The notes under the pieces: generated by a model
What the model saw: only the letters and a program-made list of their open reading frames with translations
What the model was told of the DNA's origin: nothing
Databases searched by the model: none
Assembly (NCBI RefSeq): GCF_026586805.1
Contig: NZ_JAPFHA010000008.1
Location: 1 to 64,000, forward strand
DNA length: 64,000 nt
Direction: 5' to 3'
Source of the DNA: Niveibacterium sp. 24ML
Lineage (GTDB): Bacteria > Pseudomonadota > Gammaproteobacteria > Burkholderiales > Rhodocyclaceae
Part shown: piece by piece, positions 45,301 to 54,344 of the stretch
Position numbering within the stretch: position 1 is the stretch's first letter
Layout of the letters: the number at the start of each line of letters is the position of its first letter
Translations under genes and position numbers: made by a program

Positions 45301-46803
45301 ATGAGCCTTGCCTGCGTTGTCAGTCGCGCCCTCGACGGGATCGCCGCGCCCGAAGTGGTGGCCGAGGTGCATCTCGCCAACGGCTTGCCCGGCTTTTCGC
45401 TGGTTGGCCTGCCCGAAGCCGAGGTCCGCGAAGCGCGCGACCGGGTGCGCGCCGCGCTGCAGACCTGCCAGTTTGAATTTCCGCAGCGGCGCATCACCGC
45501 CAACCTGGCGCCGGCCGACCTGCCCAAGGAAGGCGGGCGTTTCGATCTGCCGATCGCGCTCGGCATTCTTGCGGCGTCGGGTCAGATCCGCAGCGGTGCG
45601 CATGAGGGCATCGAGTTCGCTGGCGAGTTGTCGCTCGATGGCCGCCTGCGGCCGGTGCGCGGCGCGCTGGCGATGGCCTTGGCGGCTACGCGTGAAGGGC
45701 GTCGCCTGGTGCTGCCCGCAGCCAATGCCGCCGAAGCCGCACTGGTGGCCAATGCGGGCGTATTCGCCGCCCGCAGCCTGCTTGAAGTGGTGGCACACCT
45801 GAACGGACAAAGCCTGCTCGATCCGGTGGTGGCGGACCCGTGTGCCCGCGAGGCGCCGCGCTATCCCGACCTGGCGGACGTGCGCGGCCAGCAAAGCGCA
45901 AAGCGCGCGCTTGAGATCGCCGCCGCCGGGCGCCATTCACTGTTGCTTTACGGCCCGCCCGGCAGCGGCAAGTCGATGCTGGCACAGCGCCTGCCTGGCC
46001 TGCTGCCCGCTATGTCCGAGGCCGAAGCACTTGAAGCCGCGGCGGTGCAGTCGATCGACGGCGGCTTTGACCCGGCCCGCTGGGGCGTGCGGCCGGTGCG
46101 CAGCCCGCACCATTCGGCTTCGGCCGCTGCGCTGGTGGGCGGCGGGGCATCGCCGCGCCCGGGCGAGATTTCCTTGGCCCATCATGGCGTGCTGTTTCTC
46201 GATGAGCTGCCGGAGTTCGATCGCCGGGTGCTCGAAAGCCTGCGGGAGCCGCTCGAAACCGGGCACATCACCGTATCGCGGTCGGCGCGGCGGGCCGACT
46301 TCCCCGCGCGCTTCCAGCTTGTTGCGGCGATGAACCCCTGCCCCTGCGGGCATCATGGCGACGCCAGCGGGCGTTGCCGCTGCACGCCGGATCAGGTGGC
46401 GCGCTACCGCGGGCGCTTGTCCGGCCCGCTGCTCGACCGTATCGACATGGTGATGGAAGTGGCCGCCGTGCCCGCCGCAGACTTGCAGGCGGCAGCGCCG
46501 GGCGAGGCCAGTGCCGCAGTGCGGCAGCGGGTGGAGGCGGCTGATGCCGTGCAACAGGCACGCCAGGGCAAACCGAACGCGGCGCTGGAAGCCGCCGCGG
46601 TGGAGCGCTTCTGCACCCCCGACGAGGCGGGTGCGCGCCTGCTGGCGAGTGCCATCGCCCGCCTGGGCTTGTCGGCGCGTGGTACCCATCGCCTGCTGCG
46701 TGTGGCGCGCACGATCGCCGATCTGGCTGGCGCCGAGGGGCTTGGGGTCAGCCATGTGGCCGAGGCAGTCCAATTGCGTCGTAACCTGCCCATGCCCGCC
46801 TGA
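45301..46803 (+). CDS. comM: YifB-type AAA+ ATPase (ComM)
   Basis: 500 residues. The N-terminal ChlI-like domain (LACVVSRALDGIAAPEVVAEV, GFSLVGLPEAEVREARDRV) is followed by the AAA+ core with Walker A (GPPGSGKSM), Walker B (GVLFLDELPEF) and the family-specific PCPCGHHGD. The C-terminal helical domain ends in LRVARTIADLAGAE. ComM homologues are branch-migration helicases in natural transformation, and the gene is widespread in non-competent species too. It is divergent from the small barrel gene. Confidence 0.95.
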   Translation: MSLACVVSRALDGIAAPEVVAEVHLANGLPGFSLVGLPEAEVREARDRVRAALQTCQFEFPQRRITANLAPADLPKEGGRFDLPIALGILAASGQIRSGAHEGIEFAGELSLDGRLRPVRGALAMALAATREGRRLVLPAANAAEAALVANAGVFAARSLLEVVAHLNGQSLLDPVVADPCAREAPRYPDLADVRGQQSAKRALEIAAAGRHSLLLYGPPGSGKSMLAQRLPGLLPAMSEAEALEAAAVQSIDGGFDPARWGVRPVRSPHHSASAAALVGGGASPRPGEISLAHHGVLFLDELPEFDRRVLESLREPLETGHITVSRSARRADFPARFQLVAAMNPCPCGHHGDASGRCRCTPDQVARYRGRLSGPLLDRIDMVMEVAAVPAADLQAAAPGEASAAVRQRVEAADAVQQARQGKPNAALEAAAVERFCTPDEAGARLLASAIARLGLSARGTHRLLRVARTIADLAGAEGLGVSHVAEAVQLRRNLPMPA

Positions 46804-46850
46804 GGCGAGCCTGCTATCCTCTGCAAACCTTTCAGACTGCCAGAAAATCC

Positions 46851-47249
46851 ATGGACACCTCCAAGCTGCCGACCCGTGATGCCGCGCTGCGCGCAACCAA
46901 GAAATGGATCCTCATCCTGCTGGTCGCGACAATCGGCCTTGCAGGGCTCTACACCTATGGCTCGCTGCACTACGCCTACTCAAGCGGCGAGCGCGCCGGC
47001 TTCGTGCTCAAGCTCTCGCGCAAGGGCTGGCTGTGCAAGACCTGGGAAGGTGAGTTGAACATGCTGGCCATTCCCGGCTCCTTGCCGGAAAAATTCGCCT
47101 TCACTGTGCCGGACGATGCAGTAGCCGAGAAGATCAACCAGGCGCTGGGCAAACAGGTGACACTGCACTACGACGAACACAAGGGCATTCCTTCGACCTG
47201 TTTCGGCGACACCCCGTACTTCGTCACCGGGGTCGAAATCATCAAGTAG
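46851..47249 (+). CDS. conserved membrane-anchored protein, unknown
   Basis: 132 residues. One membrane helix (about 18-40) is followed by the pattern YAYSSGERAGFVLKLSRKG and WLCKTWEGEL, then a periplasmic domain (about 65-132) with two further Cys regions (TCFGD). Proteins of this type are common in betaproteobacteria, and some carry misleading enzyme names in databases. The function is not known. It follows comM by 47 nt. Confidence 0.8.
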   Translation: MDTSKLPTRDAALRATKKWILILLVATIGLAGLYTYGSLHYAYSSGERAGFVLKLSRKGWLCKTWEGELNMLAIPGSLPEKFAFTVPDDAVAEKINQALGKQVTLHYDEHKGIPSTCFGDTPYFVTGVEIIK

Positions 47250-47337
47250 GCGGGCGGCTGCGATCCGGATGCCGCATCGCAGCAAAACCTGCCACAATCG
47301 CGCTCGCCGCAGCCCCCCGCATGCGGATGGAGAGTGA

Positions 47338-47958
47338 ATGATGACGCTGTGCATCGGGCTCTACCTTTTCGACGAAGTCGAGATCCTCGACTTCGCCGGC
47401 CCGCTGGAAGTCTTTTCCACCGCCAGCCGCGTTTTCCAGCGTCTTCACCCAGGCTCGCCGCCGCCATTCGCGCCCGTTCTGATTGCACGCCAGCCGCAGA
47501 TCCGCACCCGCGGCGGCATGCAGGTGAGCGTGCCCCACCCGATCCACGACCATCCGCCCCTTGATCTGCTGATCGTGCCCGGCGGCGTGGTCGACGCCGA
47601 GCTTGAACGTCCGGAAGTCGTTTCCTGGGTGGCGGCCCAGGCGGCGCACGCGGGGCGTATCGCCTCGGTGTGCACCGGCGCCTTCCTGCTTGGCGAAGCC
47701 GGTTTGCTGGATCGCCGCCGCTGCACCACGCACTGGGAAGACGTCGCTGCCTTGCGCACCCGCTACCCGGATGCCCATGTTTCAGCGGACGCGCGCTTCA
47801 TCGACGACGGGCCGCTCATCACTTCGGCCGGCATCTCTGCCGGTATCGACATGAGCCTCTACCTGGTCGCACGTCTGGTCGACCGCGCGCTGGCCGTGCG
47901 CACCGCACGGCAGATGGACTACGCCTGGCAGGGCGCGCCCGAGCCGGCAAGTCAGTAG
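47338..47958 (+). CDS. DJ-1/PfpI-family protein
   Basis: 206 residues. The flavodoxin-like fold has the nucleophile elbow ASVCTGAFLLGEAGLLD with the reactive Cys (about 111), followed by RRCTTHWEDVAALRTRYP, which is usual for the AraC-type/isonitrile hydratase-like DJ-1 subgroup. No DNA-binding domain is attached. A plausible role is a hydratase or glyoxal-detoxifying enzyme. The MidA gene follows 28 nt later. Confidence 0.9.
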   Translation: MMTLCIGLYLFDEVEILDFAGPLEVFSTASRVFQRLHPGSPPPFAPVLIARQPQIRTRGGMQVSVPHPIHDHPPLDLLIVPGGVVDAELERPEVVSWVAAQAAHAGRIASVCTGAFLLGEAGLLDRRRCTTHWEDVAALRTRYPDAHVSADARFIDDGPLITSAGISAGIDMSLYLVARLVDRALAVRTARQMDYAWQGAPEPASQ

Positions 47959-47974
47959 GCCCGGCGGCGGGCGG

Positions 47975-47980
47975 TAGAAT
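47975..47980 (+). promoter_or_regulatory. -10 box directly before midA
   Basis: TAGAAT ends 6 nt before the midA ATG, which puts the expected transcription start at or next to the A of the ATG, as in a leaderless transcript. Confidence 0.45.
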
Positions 47981-47986
47981 CGGCGC

Positions 47987-49159
47987 ATGACTGCCGAACG
48001 CCCAGACGAGCTACCGCCGCCCTCGCCCGACGCCCTTGAGGCGAGCGCCGCGCTGCTCACCCGCATCCGCTCCGCCATCGATCAGGCCGGCGGCTGGATT
48101 CCATTTTCCGACTACATGGCACTGGCGCTCTACAGCCCCGGCCTGGGCTACTACAGCGGGGGGGCACGCAAGTTCGGCCCCGGCGGCGACTTCATCACTG
48201 CGCCGGAACTCACACCCCTGTTCGGGCAAGCCCTCGCCCGGCAGATTGCCGACCTGCTGCCGCTGACCGCTGCCGAAGTGCTCGAAGTCGGCGCCGGCAC
48301 CGGCTTGCTCGCTGCCGATTTGCTCGCCGCGCTCGACAAGGCAGCCTGCTTGCCCGAGCGCTACCGCATTCTTGAACTCTCCGGTGAACTGCGCGCGCGT
48401 CAGCGCGAAACCCTGCAAGAAAAGGTGCCGGCGCTACTGCCGCGGGTGGAGTGGATTGACACCCTGCCCGACCAGTTCGACGGCGTCGTGATTGCCAACG
48501 AAGTGCTCGACGTGATGCCGGTTGAACTGGCGGTCTGGCGCGATGGCGCGGTGTTCCAGCGCGGCGTCTGCTGGCAGGACGGCTTGCGCTGGTCAGACCG
48601 CCCCGCGGACGGTGCGCTGGCAAGCGCGGCCGCCGCCCTGCCAGCGCCGATGCCCGCGCAAGGCGAGTACGTCAGCGAGATCTGCCTGGCCGCGCGCGCC
48701 TGGATCACTGAATGGTCGCGCCGCATCGGCCGCGGCGTGATGCTGCTGATCGACTATGGCTATCCGCAGCGCGAGTACTACCTGGCCTCACGCAGTACCG
48801 GTACCTTGATCTGTTACTACCGCCACCGCGCCCACCCCGATCCCTTCCTGTGGCCGGGCCTTACCGACATCACCAGTTTCGTCGACTTCACGGCGGCGGC
48901 CGACGCTGGCTTCGCAGCGGGGCTGGATGTGCACGGCTACATCGACCAGGCCAACTTTCTGATCAACTGTGGCTTGCTTGATTGCCTCGCCGAACGCGGC
49001 CCGACCGACACGGCGGACTACATCCGCGCCGCGCGTGCCGCACAGCGCCTGATTGCGCCGCACGAGATGGGCGAGCTGTTCAAGGTGCTCGCGCTCGGCC
49101 GCGGCGTGGCGGGGCCGCTGCGCGGGTTTTCGCGCGGCGATCGTCTGCACACGCTGTAG
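47987..49159 (+). CDS. MidA/NDUFAF7-type SAM-dependent methyltransferase
   Basis: 390 residues. The DUF185 family is clear: ISFSDYMALALYSPGLGYYSGG-type start (here WIPFSDYMALALYSPGLGYY), GGDFITAPELTPLFG, and SAM motif VLEVGAGTGLLAADLL. The family's C-terminal pattern TDITSFVDFTAAADAGF is present. The mitochondrial homologue methylates an arginine of a complex I subunit; the bacterial role is less certain. A -10 box lies only 6 nt before the ATG. The DUF2804 gene follows 9 nt later. Confidence 0.92.
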   Translation: MTAERPDELPPPSPDALEASAALLTRIRSAIDQAGGWIPFSDYMALALYSPGLGYYSGGARKFGPGGDFITAPELTPLFGQALARQIADLLPLTAAEVLEVGAGTGLLAADLLAALDKAACLPERYRILELSGELRARQRETLQEKVPALLPRVEWIDTLPDQFDGVVIANEVLDVMPVELAVWRDGAVFQRGVCWQDGLRWSDRPADGALASAAAALPAPMPAQGEYVSEICLAARAWITEWSRRIGRGVMLLIDYGYPQREYYLASRSTGTLICYYRHRAHPDPFLWPGLTDITSFVDFTAAADAGFAAGLDVHGYIDQANFLINCGLLDCLAERGPTDTADYIRAARAAQRLIAPHEMGELFKVLALGRGVAGPLRGFSRGDRLHTL

Positions 49160-49168
49160 GGGGGCGCC

Positions 49169-50149
49169 ATGAGCGCGCTGGCGCCGCTGCCGCCCGGCTT
49201 GCTCGATACAGGGGGAGCGACCCGCTTTGGCGCCTGGGCGGGTGCGCTGGACCGGGTCGACTGGCAGGGGCTGATCTGGCCGCGCCGCCCCGGCTGGCTT
49301 GAAGGCTGGCTGCGGCACAAGCGCTGGCAATACGTAGCCATCGCACATCCGCAGGTTTTCGTCGGCATCGCGGTGGTGGACCTGGGCTGGGCCGCGCATG
49401 CGTTTGCCTACGCCTTTCTGCGCGTGCCCCGGCAACTGGTATCGCTGTCGCGCGACGGCCTTCCCGGCGCATGCCGGGTCGATACCCGCCCGTTCGCCGA
49501 TGCTGCCGCGACGCTGCCGGGCCTGCGTATCGAGATGCAGGCCGCGCCGCGCGGGTTGCGGGTGATCGCCCGGCATCGTCGCTTGCAACTCGATGCATGC
49601 CTCGATCTGGGCGCCATGCCGCCGCCGGCCTGCATCGTGGCACCCGCCAACCTGATCGCGCATTGCACCCACAAGAGCGGTGCTGTCCCGCTGGCTGGGC
49701 AGTTGCAGGTGGCGGGATGCAGCATCGATCTCGCAGGCGCTGTTGCAAGCCTTGACCATTCGGACGGATTCCTTGCCCATGACACGCGCTGGCAATGGGC
49801 CTCGGCGCATGCAACGGGCTTCGGTTTCAATCTGCAGGCCGGCTACATGGATGCGGCTGAAAACGTGATCTGGCTTGCTGGCGTGCCGCACAAACTGGGC
49901 GCGGTGCGTTTCGAACACGATCGCGCTGATCCGCTGGCACCATGGCAGATGCGTTCGGATTGCGGCAGCACGCATTTGCGCTTCCAGCCCGAGGGCTTGC
50001 ACCAGGGCAGCAAGAATCTGGGTTTCGCTTCAAGCCGCTTCGTGCAGGCGATCGGCACGTATTCAGGCAGGCTTGGCGTGCCGGGCGAGGCAGGCAGGGA
50101 TGTCAGCGGGCTGTTGGGCGTGAGCGAGGATCACGCATCACGCTGGTGA
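49169..50149 (+). CDS. DUF2804-domain protein
   Basis: 326 residues, soluble. DUF2804 signatures include HKRWQYVAIAHPQVFVGIAV near residue 50 and SLDHSDGFLAHDTRWQWA near residue 200, with a C-terminal strand-rich half. The family has a carotenoid-1,2-hydratase-like (lipocalin-type) fold by distant similarity, and its activity is unknown. It is 9 nt after midA, so the two are cotranscribed. The start is preceded by GGGGG. Confidence 0.85.
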   Translation: MSALAPLPPGLLDTGGATRFGAWAGALDRVDWQGLIWPRRPGWLEGWLRHKRWQYVAIAHPQVFVGIAVVDLGWAAHAFAYAFLRVPRQLVSLSRDGLPGACRVDTRPFADAAATLPGLRIEMQAAPRGLRVIARHRRLQLDACLDLGAMPPPACIVAPANLIAHCTHKSGAVPLAGQLQVAGCSIDLAGAVASLDHSDGFLAHDTRWQWASAHATGFGFNLQAGYMDAAENVIWLAGVPHKLGAVRFEHDRADPLAPWQMRSDCGSTHLRFQPEGLHQGSKNLGFASSRFVQAIGTYSGRLGVPGEAGRDVSGLLGVSEDHASRW

Positions 50150-50165
50150 CGCGCGGCGCAGGCTG

Positions 50166-50513
50166 TTAGCCGCGCAGGGCGGCCACGCGCGCTTCGCGTT
50201 CGGCGTCGAGCAGGCTGGGTTTGCCGCTCACCGGATCAGCCACAACATAGGTCAGGATTGCGCGCACGGCAGGTCGCGGGTCGGCCACCTGGCCAAGATA
50301 AGCAGTCACCCTCAAGCCGGCTCGGCCCGATTCGGTCACCGACCAATGCAGCTGCGGCGTGATGCCGGCCGGCAGGCTGTGTTCGATCTGTACTTGCAGG
50401 TCGCCCAGGCGCAGCACATCCGGCGCGATGGCCGCATGCAAGGGCCCCAGCGCGCCTTCAATCACGGCGAGCAGGCTGGTCGCCTCGCCGCGCGGGGAGG
50501 CACGCTCGCTCAA
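50166..50513 (-). CDS. hypothetical protein with TTG start
   Basis: 115 residues. The only sensible start is a TTG (MSERASPRGEAT) preceded by GGGGGG. The sequence is a mixed alpha/beta pattern (LLAVIEGALGPLHAAIAPDV, LGDLQVQIEHSLPAG, RAILTYVVADPVSGK) without signal peptide or membrane helix. No family is recognised. It lies 28 nt downstream of the 67-residue gene on the same strand and is convergent with DUF2804. Confidence 0.6.
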   Translation of the reverse strand: MSERASPRGEATSLLAVIEGALGPLHAAIAPDVLRLGDLQVQIEHSLPAGITPQLHWSVTESGRAGLRVTAYLGQVADPRPAVRAILTYVVADPVSGKPSLLDAEREARVAALRG

Positions 50514-50541
50514 GCGAGCCCCCCGGCCCGGCGTGTGCTAC

Positions 50542-50745
50542 TCATTCCTGGAAGCGATAGACCTGCTGCAGGAAGGAATCCGGATCGCCCGGCGGCATGG
50601 CCGCATGGCGCCGGGAGGTGGTTTCAACTTGCTGCAGACCGAGTTGCTCGACCAACGCGTGCGGCAAGCCCCCCGCGTTCAGCACTTCTTCAGCGAATTG
50701 TCCGAACTCGTCGAACGTGTTGCCCGTTGCCATATCCATGATCAT
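50542..50745 (-). CDS. small hypothetical protein
   Basis: 67 residues. Several starts are possible within MIMDMATGN; the ATG at 50745 is used here. GAGGG lies about 11 nt upstream. The sequence is helical and acidic in the first half (NTFDEFGQFAEEVLNAGG) and ends with DPDSFLQQVYRFQE. No family is recognised. It heads a two-gene unit with the TTG-start gene. Confidence 0.6.
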   Translation of the reverse strand: MIMDMATGNTFDEFGQFAEEVLNAGGLPHALVEQLGLQQVETTSRRHAAMPPGDPDSFLQQVYRFQE

Positions 50746-51020
50746 CACCGTCGTCGCCCTCTGTTTTGGGTTGTCCCCAAATGCGCCGGATCATCCCCGC
50801 TCCGGCGCTTCCTGCCCCCTCATGGCTTCTTTGCGAAGCTCATGCCTCTAGTGAACGTGCAAATCCGGAAAAAGTTGAGGGCCAATGTTGCATCGACGCG
50901 AAATTTCTCACGAAGTTCATTCGTGCATGCGGCGGGAAGCCAATAAAAACATGGCTTGTAAGACAAAATGATGACGTTGCAGAAAAGATACAATCGCCCG
51001 CACAACATGGGCGTGACGGC
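50746..51020. other. AT-richer intergenic region
   Basis: 275 nt, clearly less GC-rich than the surroundings (for example AATAAAAACATGG and AAAATGATGACG). A TACAAT box sits at 50989-50994 on the plus strand, but no plus-strand gene follows. It probably holds the promoter of the small minus-strand gene pair. No coding frame is supported. Confidence 0.4.
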
Positions 51021-51827
51021 TCAATCCACCGGCAGCGTATCGAGCCAGTCGGCAATTGGGTCGGCGGCGGCGCGCCAGCCGGCTTCGAGCATCATGCCGT
51101 GGCCGATGTCCGGCACGATCAAGGCCTCCACGCCCCACAGAGCGGCGGTTTGCCTTACGCCCGCCACCGGGATCAGCGCGTCGGCTTCGCCCCCCATGAC
51201 CAGCACCTGAGCGCAATGCTCGCGGCAGACGCGCGGCAGCGCAAAGCCCAGCATGTCCCAGATCGCGCGCTGCGATTCGCCATGCATCTTGAGGAAGTAG
51301 CGCTCGAGCAGTTCATGCGGCATTGGCTGGTGGAACATGGCTTCGACCAGTGCGTGAACGCCGATCGCGCCGCCGCCGGCGAGCCGGTTCAGATCGAAGA
51401 GCAAGCCGGGGCGACGCAGGGCAAGCCCGAATGCCGACGACCACATGCCGCCCGGCGGCACCGCACACATCAAGACGGCCGCCGGTGCGCTTTGTTCTTC
51501 GAGCAGGCGTTGCACGACAAAGCCGCCCATCGAATGGCCGATCAGCACCGGCGGTGCGGGCAGCGTCGCGATCACCGATTTCAGGTCATTCACATAGTCG
51601 TTGATCGACAGCGCATCCCGGTACTCGTGCCCGGGGCTGCCGGCGTGCCCCGAGAACGACAGCGCGTGCGATGCCCAGCCGCGCGCCGCGAAGAAGGGCA
51701 GAAAGTGCTCCTGCCAGCACCAGGCGCCGGCATGGGCGCCATGCACGAAGACCAGCGGTGTGTGGCGGGCTTGACCTTGCGGCAAGGCACTGAGGACTTC
51801 AACCGACAGCGTTTCGCGGGCGTTCAT
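51021..51827 (-). CDS. alpha/beta-fold hydrolase
   Basis: 268 residues. The oxyanion region FVHGAHAGAWCWQEHFLPFF, nucleophile Ser in IGHSMGGFVVQ, and catalytic His in PDIGHGMMLE are present; the acid is probably the Asp in GGEADALIP. The substrate is unknown. The start ATG overlaps the stop of the glutathione transferase gene as ATGA, so the two are translationally coupled. Confidence 0.9.
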   Translation of the reverse strand: MNARETLSVEVLSALPQGQARHTPLVFVHGAHAGAWCWQEHFLPFFAARGWASHALSFSGHAGSPGHEYRDALSINDYVNDLKSVIATLPAPPVLIGHSMGGFVVQRLLEEQSAPAAVLMCAVPPGGMWSSAFGLALRRPGLLFDLNRLAGGGAIGVHALVEAMFHQPMPHELLERYFLKMHGESQRAIWDMLGFALPRVCREHCAQVLVMGGEADALIPVAGVRQTAALWGVEALIVPDIGHGMMLEAGWRAAADPIADWLDTLPVD

Positions 51828-52444
51828 TTGGGCACCTTCAGGCCACGCTGGACCGCGGGCCTTGCGGCAATGCGGTCGAACCAGGCTTGTACGTTCGGAT
51901 AGTGAGCAAGATCGATCTGCTGGTATTCGTGGCAGGCGATCCAGGGGAAGGCGGCGATATCGGCGATCGTGTAGAGGTCGGCGGCGATCCACTCGCGCCC
52001 CTCAAGACGGGTTTCAAGCACGCGGTAAAGGCGGCGGGCCTCGTCGCCGTAGCGTTTCATTGCGTAAGGCACCGCTTCCGGGGCAAAGCGCAGGAAGTGG
52101 TGTGCCTGGCCCAGCATCGGGCCCAGGCTGGCCATCTGGAACATCAACCACTGCAGCGTTTCGTAACGGCCGTGCGCCGATGCGGGCAGGAACTGGCCGC
52201 ACTTGCCGGCCAGGTAGACCAGAATCGCGCCCGATTCGAACAAGGTGATCGGCGAACCATCGGGGCCTTCGTCGTCTTGCAGCAGCGGAATCTTGTTGTT
52301 CGGGTTCAGCGCGAGGAAGTCTGGGTCGAATTGCTCGCCCGCGCCAAGATCGATCGGCTTGACCGAGTAGCGCAGCCCGCACTCTTCGAGCATGATCGAA
52401 ACCTTCTGGCCGTTCGGCGTTCCCCAAGTGAATAGCGTGAGCAT
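51824..52444 (-). CDS. glutathione S-transferase (Ure2p/YfcG-like)
   Basis: 206 residues. The thioredoxin-like N domain has TWGTPNGQKVSIMLEECGL, NPNNKIPLLQDD and the glutathione-binding FESGAILVYLA. The helical C domain has the DLYTIADIAAFPWI capping motif. The Thr-Pro-Asn-Gly start fits the Ure2p/YfcG branch, whose members reduce disulfides with two bound glutathiones. It is coupled to the following hydrolase gene by ATGA. Confidence 0.93.
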   Translation of the reverse strand: MLTLFTWGTPNGQKVSIMLEECGLRYSVKPIDLGAGEQFDPDFLALNPNNKIPLLQDDEGPDGSPITLFESGAILVYLAGKCGQFLPASAHGRYETLQWLMFQMASLGPMLGQAHHFLRFAPEAVPYAMKRYGDEARRLYRVLETRLEGREWIAADLYTIADIAAFPWIACHEYQQIDLAHYPNVQAWFDRIAARPAVQRGLKVPK

Positions 52445-52525
52445 TCAAGATCCCCCTGTTGCAGTCGCACATCATCCCACCGTTCGGGGTGCCGAACTAT
52501 CGTTCGGACGGCGAACCAAGTCACG

Positions 52526-52720
52526 ATGATCAAATGGCTGCTGGTGATCGTGCTGCTTGCGCTGTGCTCCGGCGTGCTCGACGCATGGCTGCGCGCACGC
52601 TTCAAGCGCGGGCTGCCTGGCGATCTGAAGCTGCGCGTCGGTGGTCGAGAGGTCCGCATCGCGCTGGGCATGACGGTGCTGCTGTCAGTGCTGGCGACCT
52701 TGTTGCTCAGGCGGCTGTGA
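52526..52720 (+). CDS. DUF2905-like small membrane protein
   Basis: 64 residues. Two membrane helices (about 3-20 and 45-60) flank the family core GLPGDLKLRVGG, which matches the GxLPGDI pattern of DUF2905. The function is unknown. Its stop codon overlaps the next start (TGATG), so the two genes are coupled. Confidence 0.75.
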   Translation: MIKWLLVIVLLALCSGVLDAWLRARFKRGLPGDLKLRVGGREVRIALGMTVLLSVLATLLLRRL

Positions 52721-53127
52721 TGCGTGTGATGCTATGGCTGGCGATCGCGCTGCTTGCCGGCAAGGGGATGGCGGCGCCGGTGTGCCCCGCCAGCATTGAT
52801 TCGCAGGAAACCCTGCCGCAGGTGCCTGCGCCCTGGTCGCTGAGCCCCGAACGCATGCCGCAGCGCTTGCGGGCGATCCGCCTGTTTGACGGACCGCCGC
52901 ACGAGGGTGCCACGCTCAGGCCCGAGGAATCGGCCGGTGGCCGGCGTCTGGTATGGCGTTTCGACGCGCCGGATTCAAGCGGCATCTGGCTCGGCTGCGT
53001 CTATGAAGGCAGCCGCCTGATGCTCAGCCAGCGCATCGAACCGACGCCGCGCGTCTGCGAAGCGATCATCGCGGGTCCGAATCCGGTCACCGACTTCGCG
53101 ACCCAGCTGCGCCTCAGCTGCCGTTGA
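52720..53127 (+). CDS. STY0301-family secreted protein
   Basis: 135 residues with a signal peptide ending near GKGMAA. The mature part has CPASIDSQETLPQVPAPW, IRLFDGPPHEGATLRP and a C-terminal Cys pair (VCEAI, LSCR), matching STY0301-like proteins of unknown function. The start overlaps the DUF2905-like stop. No partner role is evident. Confidence 0.7.
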   Translation: MRVMLWLAIALLAGKGMAAPVCPASIDSQETLPQVPAPWSLSPERMPQRLRAIRLFDGPPHEGATLRPEESAGGRRLVWRFDAPDSSGIWLGCVYEGSRLMLSQRIEPTPRVCEAIIAGPNPVTDFATQLRLSCR

Positions 53128-53181
53128 GCGGCCGCGCGGACGGTCTGCCGCCGAGTGCGCCCTCGCCCGGGTGCGGCGCGC

Positions 53182-53187
53182 TAGAAT
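53182..53187 (+). promoter_or_regulatory. -10 box of hemE
   Basis: TAGAAT in the context GCGCTAGAATCGCCG lies 27 nt before the hemE ATG. The -35 is not clear. The same context recurs before several other genes in the window. Confidence 0.45.
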
Positions 53188-53214
53188 CGCCGTCTTTCCA
53201 TCCCAGGTAGCGCC

Positions 53215-54282
53215 ATGTCCCGCCCTCGCAACGATACCTTCCTGCGCGCACTGCTCCGCCAGCCAACGGACTACACGCCGATCTGGCTGATGCGCCAGGC
53301 CGGCCGCTACCTGCCGGAGTACTGCGAAACGCGGCGCCGCGCAGGCAACTTCCTTGCCCTCTGCAAGAGCCCGCAACTGGCCTGCGAAGTGACCTTGCAG
53401 CCGCTGGCGCGCTTCCCGCTCGATGCCGCGATCCTGTTCTCCGACATCCTGACGGTGCCGGACGCGATGGGGCTCGGACTGTATTTCGCAGAAGGCGAGG
53501 GCCCCCGCTTTGAGCGCCCCCTGCGCGAAGAGTGGGCGATTCGCGACCTCAGCGTGCCGGACCCCCACGACAAGCTGCGCTACGTCATCGACGCGGTGGC
53601 GGAGATCCGCCGCGCGCTCGACAACAGCGTGCCCTTGATCGGCTTTTCCGGCAGCCCCTTCACGCTCGCTTGCTACATGGTCGAGGGCAGCGGTTCGAGC
53701 GACTACCGCCACCTCAAGAGCATGCTCTACGCGCGGCCGGATCTGCTGCACCACATCCTGGGCGTGACCGCCGACGCGGTGACGCAGTACCTGAACGCGC
53801 AGATCGAGGCCGGCGCGCAGGCGGTGCAGATCTTCGATACCTGGGGCGGCACGCTCACGCCGCACGCCTATCGCGAATTCTCGCTTGCCTACATGCAGCG
53901 GGTGATTGCCGGACTCAAGCGCGAGCACGATGGCGAGAAGGTGCCGGTGATTGTCTTCACCAAGGGGGGCGGCCAGTGGCTGGAAGAAATCGCCGCGATC
54001 GGTTGCGATGCAGTGGGACTGGACTGGACAACCGACATTGGCCAAGCGCGGGCGCGTGTTGGCGATCGGGTGGCACTGCAGGGGAATCTGGATCCGTCTT
54101 CCCTGTTCGGTACGCCGGAGTCAGTGTCGAAGGAGGCCAGGCGGGTGCTCGACAGCTTCGGCAAGCACCCAGGCCATGTTTTCAATCTTGGTCACGGCAT
54201 TTCGCAGTTCACCAACCCAGACAATGTCACCGCCCTGGCGGAAACCGTGCGCAGCCATAGCCGGGCGCTCAGAGGCGCCTGA
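53215..54282 (+). CDS. hemE: uroporphyrinogen decarboxylase
   Basis: 355 residues, full length. The N-terminal signature [15 protein letters not shown], the catalytic Asp region [16 protein letters not shown] and the second signature [21 protein letters not shown] are intact. It decarboxylates uroporphyrinogen III to coproporphyrinogen III in haem synthesis. The gene stands alone between a -10 box and a strong terminator. Confidence 0.97.
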   Translation: MSRPRNDTFLRALLRQPTDYTPIWLMRQAGRYLPEYCETRRRAGNFLALCKSPQLACEVTLQPLARFPLDAAILFSDILTVPDAMGLGLYFAEGEGPRFERPLREEWAIRDLSVPDPHDKLRYVIDAVAEIRRALDNSVPLIGFSGSPFTLACYMVEGSGSSDYRHLKSMLYARPDLLHHILGVTADAVTQYLNAQIEAGAQAVQIFDTWGGTLTPHAYREFSLAYMQRVIAGLKREHDGEKVPVIVFTKGGGQWLEEIAAIGCDAVGLDWTTDIGQARARVGDRVALQGNLDPSSLFGTPESVSKEARRVLDSFGKHPGHVFNLGHGISQFTNPDNVTALAETVRSHSRALRGA

Positions 54283-54298
54283 CCGGCTCGCCCCAAGC

Positions 54299-54328
54299 AA
54301 AAGGGCCGCAAGCGCGGCCCTTTTTTCT
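54299..54328 (+). terminator. terminator of hemE
   Basis: GGGCCGC, loop AAGC and GCGGCCC form a perfect stem flanked by A and T runs (CTTTTTT). It could also serve the convergent FHA gene. Confidence 0.92.
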
Positions 54329-54344
54329 GAATGCCAAGTCCGCC

